Positions 61,631-64,000 of a stretch of DNA of 64,000 bases are shown here, piece after piece. How positions within the stretch are numbered: the stretch's first letter is position 1; each line of letters opens with the position of its first letter. Under the pieces are notes generated by a model, which had not been told where the DNA came from, did not search any database, and was given only the letters and a program-made list of their open reading frames with translations. The stretch covers positions 124,001-188,000 of the forward strand of contig NZ_RCTF01000002.1 in assembly GCF_003667445.1 (NCBI RefSeq), in the 5' to 3' direction. The position numbers were made by a program, and so were the translations under genes. This DNA is from Xanthobacter tagetidis (GTDB lineage: Bacteria; Pseudomonadota; Alphaproteobacteria; Rhizobiales; Xanthobacteraceae).

Positions 61631-62980
61631 ATGGCCACACATCTTTCATGCCTGCGCCGCCCGCTCGCAACCCGCGCGACACTGATGGCCCTTCCGGTTC
61701 TGGCTGTTCCCGTCCTGGCCATCGCCGGGGCGACGGGCGCCGCGGCCGGCGGCTTCGGCCTCAGGGAGCAGAGCGCCTATTACCAGGGCTATTCGTTCGC
61801 CGGCACCGCGGCGGGCGGCGACGGCCTCGCCTCCATGTTCTGGAACCCGGCGGCGCTGAGCTTCTCGCCCGGCCTCAACATGGAAGCCAACGTCACCTGG
61901 ATCGCGCCGCACGCCTCCATCGACGTGTACCGCGCCACCGGCCCGCTGTTCGGCAACAATCTCGGCAATGTCGGCATCGGTGACATCGTCGACGACGGGG
62001 CGGTGCCGGCCACCTACATCACCTATGCCTGGGACCGGATCGCCGTCGGCCTCGCGGTCAACGCGCCGTTCGGCCTCATCACGGATGCGCCGTGCAATTG
62101 GTCGGGACGCTATTACGGCTGCTACAGCCGCATCTTCGACATGAACATCCAGGGCTCCATCGCCTACAAGGTGAATGACTGGCTCACCCTCGGCGCCGGC
62201 TTCAACGTCAATTACATCGATGCCCGCCTGTCGAACGCGCAGATCCTCAGCGCCGCCCCGCTCACCTTCGGCGCGGCGCAGGTGGACGGCGATTCCATTG
62301 GCTACGGCATCAATCTCGGCGCGCTGCTGACGCTCGCGCCCGGCACCACGGTGGGCCTCGGCTATCGCTCGCAGATCGACCAGGGGCTGAGCGGCACCAT
62401 CACGCCGCTGATCCTCAACAACCCGGTCGCCAAGCTGCCCGCCCAAGCCGGCCTGACCCTGCCGGACCAGGCGACCTTGTCGCTGCGCTCCAAGCTGACC
62501 CCCAATTTCACCGTGCTCGGCACCGTGGAATGGACCAATTGGTCCACGGTGCAGGAACTGAAGGTGGAGAGCATCGCCGCGCCGGACAGCGTCCTGAACC
62601 TCCAGTGGAAGGACGGCTGGTTCTTCTCCGGGGGCGTCGAATACCAGTGGGACCCGAAGCTCGCGCTGCGCGCCGGCCTCGCCTACGAACTGACGCCGGT
62701 GCCGGACGCGACGCGCTCGCCACGCCTGCCCGACACCAACCGCCTGTGGCTGTCGGCCGGCTTCACCTATGCCGTCACCGAGAAGCTGGCGCTCGACGTC
62801 GCCTACACGCACATCTTCGGCGAGGATGCCCCGATCGCCTTGTTCCCCACCGAGCCGGCCAATGCGCTGCGCGGGTCGCTGGTGGGCAGCGTGAACGACG
62901 GCTACGTCGACATCGTCTCGCTGGCGCTGCGCTACAAGTTCGACAGCCCGGTCTCGGCCGCGCCGGTCTACACCAAGTAG
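61631..62980 (+). CDS. Outer membrane transport protein, FadL/OmpP1 family
   Basis: A 449-residue outer-membrane beta-barrel. A signal peptide ends near residue 39 (ATGAAAGG). The FadL-type NPA motif is FWNPAALSFSPG, and the N-terminal hatch starts GGFGLREQSAYYQGYSFAG. The C-terminus alternates hydrophobic strands (LALDVAYTHIFGED...LALRYKF). It admits long-chain fatty acids or other hydrophobic compounds. ATG 61631 follows AGGGGGAT; divergence from the MerR beta-oxidation operon supports fatty acid uptake. Confidence 0.93.
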   Translation: MATHLSCLRRPLATRATLMALPVLAVPVLAIAGATGAAAGGFGLREQSAYYQGYSFAGTAAGGDGLASMFWNPAALSFSPGLNMEANVTWIAPHASIDVYRATGPLFGNNLGNVGIGDIVDDGAVPATYITYAWDRIAVGLAVNAPFGLITDAPCNWSGRYYGCYSRIFDMNIQGSIAYKVNDWLTLGAGFNVNYIDARLSNAQILSAAPLTFGAAQVDGDSIGYGINLGALLTLAPGTTVGLGYRSQIDQGLSGTITPLILNNPVAKLPAQAGLTLPDQATLSLRSKLTPNFTVLGTVEWTNWSTVQELKVESIAAPDSVLNLQWKDGWFFSGGVEYQWDPKLALRAGLAYELTPVPDATRSPRLPDTNRLWLSAGFTYAVTEKLALDVAYTHIFGEDAPIALFPTEPANALRGSLVGSVNDGYVDIVSLALRYKFDSPVSAAPVYTK

Positions 62981-63183
62981 GCGCGCCACCCGGCCTGCCG
63001 CTGCGTGGCGGCGGGCCGCCTTGTCGCCCGCCGCCGGCGGATCGCGCTGCCACGCCGCAGATTGCTCTGCCATCAGGCGCGATCGGGCTCTAAACTGCGA
63101 TGAAACATGACCCAACGGCACCGGATCGGCGCGCGCCTGGCGCGGGCCGATCCGAAGACGCCGCGCGCGAAGGGAGGACGGCC

Positions 63184-64000
63184 ATGCAATCAGGCGCGGA
63201 TCAGGATCTCGCCGCCGCGGTCCCGGTCTCGCCGGTGCCCGACCTGCTGGCTGCCAGCGTCGCGCGCCACGGCGCCAAGCCCGCCCTGAGCTTCCTCGGC
63301 CGCAAGTGGAGCTATGCCGATCTCGGCGCGCTGGTCGACAAGGTCGCCGCCGGGCTGCAGGCCAAGGGGGTGGGCAAGGGCACGAAGGTCGGGCTCTGTT
63401 TGCCCAACACGCCCTATTCGGTGGTGTTCTTCTTCGCCGTCATGAAGGCCGGCGGCACGGTGGTGAACTACAGCCCGCTTTATGTGGAGCGGGAGCTGAG
63501 GCACCAGATTCGCGATTCGGGCACCACGATCATGGTGGTGCCGGACCTCCACCTCATCCATTCGCGCGTCGCCGCGGTGGCGCCGGAGGCGGGGCTGAAC
63601 ACCATCGTCGTCTGTCCGCTGGCCGGCGTGCTGCCGTTTCCCAAGGGCCTGCTGTTCACGCTCTTCAAGCGCAAGGAGCAGGCCCGCTACGACGTCGGCG
63701 ACGGCGTTCACCTGCATTACCGCGAGCTGCTCAAGCACGGCGACCGGCCGTCCGCGGTGGAGATCGATCCCAGGACCGACGTGGCGGTGCTGCAATATAC
63801 CGGCGGCACCACCGGCGTGCCGAAGGGCGCCATGCTCACCCATGCCAATGTCTCGGCCAATGCGCGCCAGGTGATGATGCATGCGGACTGCGAGCGTATC
63901 GGCGTCACCCGCGTGCTCGGCGTGCTGCCGCTGTTCCACGTCTTCGCCATGCAGACGGTGATGCTCATTCCCATCTGCCTCGGCGCGGAGATCATCCTGG
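63184..64000 (+). CDS. Long-chain fatty-acyl-CoA ligase (AMP-binding), C-terminus outside window
   Basis: The first 272 codons of an AMP-forming acyl-CoA synthetase. The P-loop motif LQYTGGTTGVPKGAMLTH and VLPLFHVFAM are intact, as in FadD. ATG 63184 follows GGGAGGACGGCC. It is on the same strand as, and 203 bases after, the FadL-type gene, so import and activation of fatty acids are encoded together; the rest of the protein lies beyond base 64000. Confidence 0.92.
   Translation, partial: MQSGADQDLAAAVPVSPVPDLLAASVARHGAKPALSFLGRKWSYADLGALVDKVAAGLQAKGVGKGTKVGLCLPNTPYSVVFFFAVMKAGGTVVNYSPLYVERELRHQIRDSGTTIMVVPDLHLIHSRVAAVAPEAGLNTIVVCPLAGVLPFPKGLLFTLFKRKEQARYDVGDGVHLHYRELLKHGDRPSAVEIDPRTDVAVLQYTGGTTGVPKGAMLTHANVSANARQVMMHADCERIGVTRVLGVLPLFHVFAMQTVMLIPICLGAEIIL

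Overview
The window is about 64 kb of very GC-rich chromosome with dense coding, many 1- to 4-base start/stop overlaps (ATGA, GTGA, TGATG) and strong C/G third-position bias. Gene content points to an alphaproteobacterium of the Hyphomicrobiales, plausibly Xanthobacteraceae-like. The supporting features are an NDUFS4-type complex I accessory protein, an AapJQMP amino-acid transporter, HemP, a LAB_N/GT2/GT39 lipid-sugar cassette, a LiuR-type MerR regulator heading a beta-oxidation operon, and mirrored GTCATsCCCCGGCTTGTCC-type intergenic repeats. The genus is an inference. I see no phage, insertion sequence, CRISPR array or recognisable defence system; this is metabolic and transport core or shell genome.

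Layout. 1-10.6 kb (minus strand): a Liv-type ABC importer operon (binding protein, AraC regulator, two permeases, ATPase). Its second ATPase is fused to a Tm-1-like (UPF0261) domain and followed by the TIM-barrel partner of Tm-1. A flotillin with an 11-residue-periodic coiled coil comes last. 11-18.9 kb (minus): a GntR-headed operon with a NitT/TauT-type ABC importer, a cupin, a small membrane protein, an MFS permease, a lactonase-type amidohydrolase and a Dabb protein. Three tiny reading frames precede the binding protein. 19-22.4 kb: a small secreted protein, the complex I subunit, tRNA-Arg(TCT), a small minus-strand gene, a CPA1 antiporter and a small Cys-containing protein. 22.6-27.4 kb: an RND efflux pair closed by a strong terminator, then hemP with a RirA-like operator.

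27.8-31.5 kb: a four-gene lipid-linked sugar cassette (GT39, PAP2 phosphatase, GT2, LAB_N). 31.8-37.8 kb: a metC-like gene divergent from aapJQMP. 38-43.8 kb: a PPC/DUF296 protein and a KamA-type radical SAM enzyme (minus), an XdhC / XdhC-C / MoeA-like-MocA molybdenum-enzyme maturation trio (plus), and a DUF488 protein. 43.8-47.1 kb (minus): a TRAP transporter. 47.4 kb: a zinc metallopeptidase. 48.6-52.3 kb (minus): ugpB-ugpA-ugpE without ugpC. 52.6 kb: an OafA-type acyltransferase. 54.7-61.3 kb (minus): a MerR-thiolase-FadJ-acyl-CoA dehydrogenase-SCP2 beta-oxidation operon, divergent from a FadL-type porin and a fatty-acyl-CoA ligase that runs off the window.

Common threads. At least four transporters place the binding-protein gene first and put a strong stem-loop or repeat block between it and the permeases, which suits differential expression. 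The last 9 kb form a coherent fatty-acid uptake, activation and oxidation regulon. The least explained parts are the ABC-ATPase/Tm-1 fusion with its TIM-barrel partner, the orphan NitT/TauT operon with its micro-ORFs, and the dispersed palindromic repeats.
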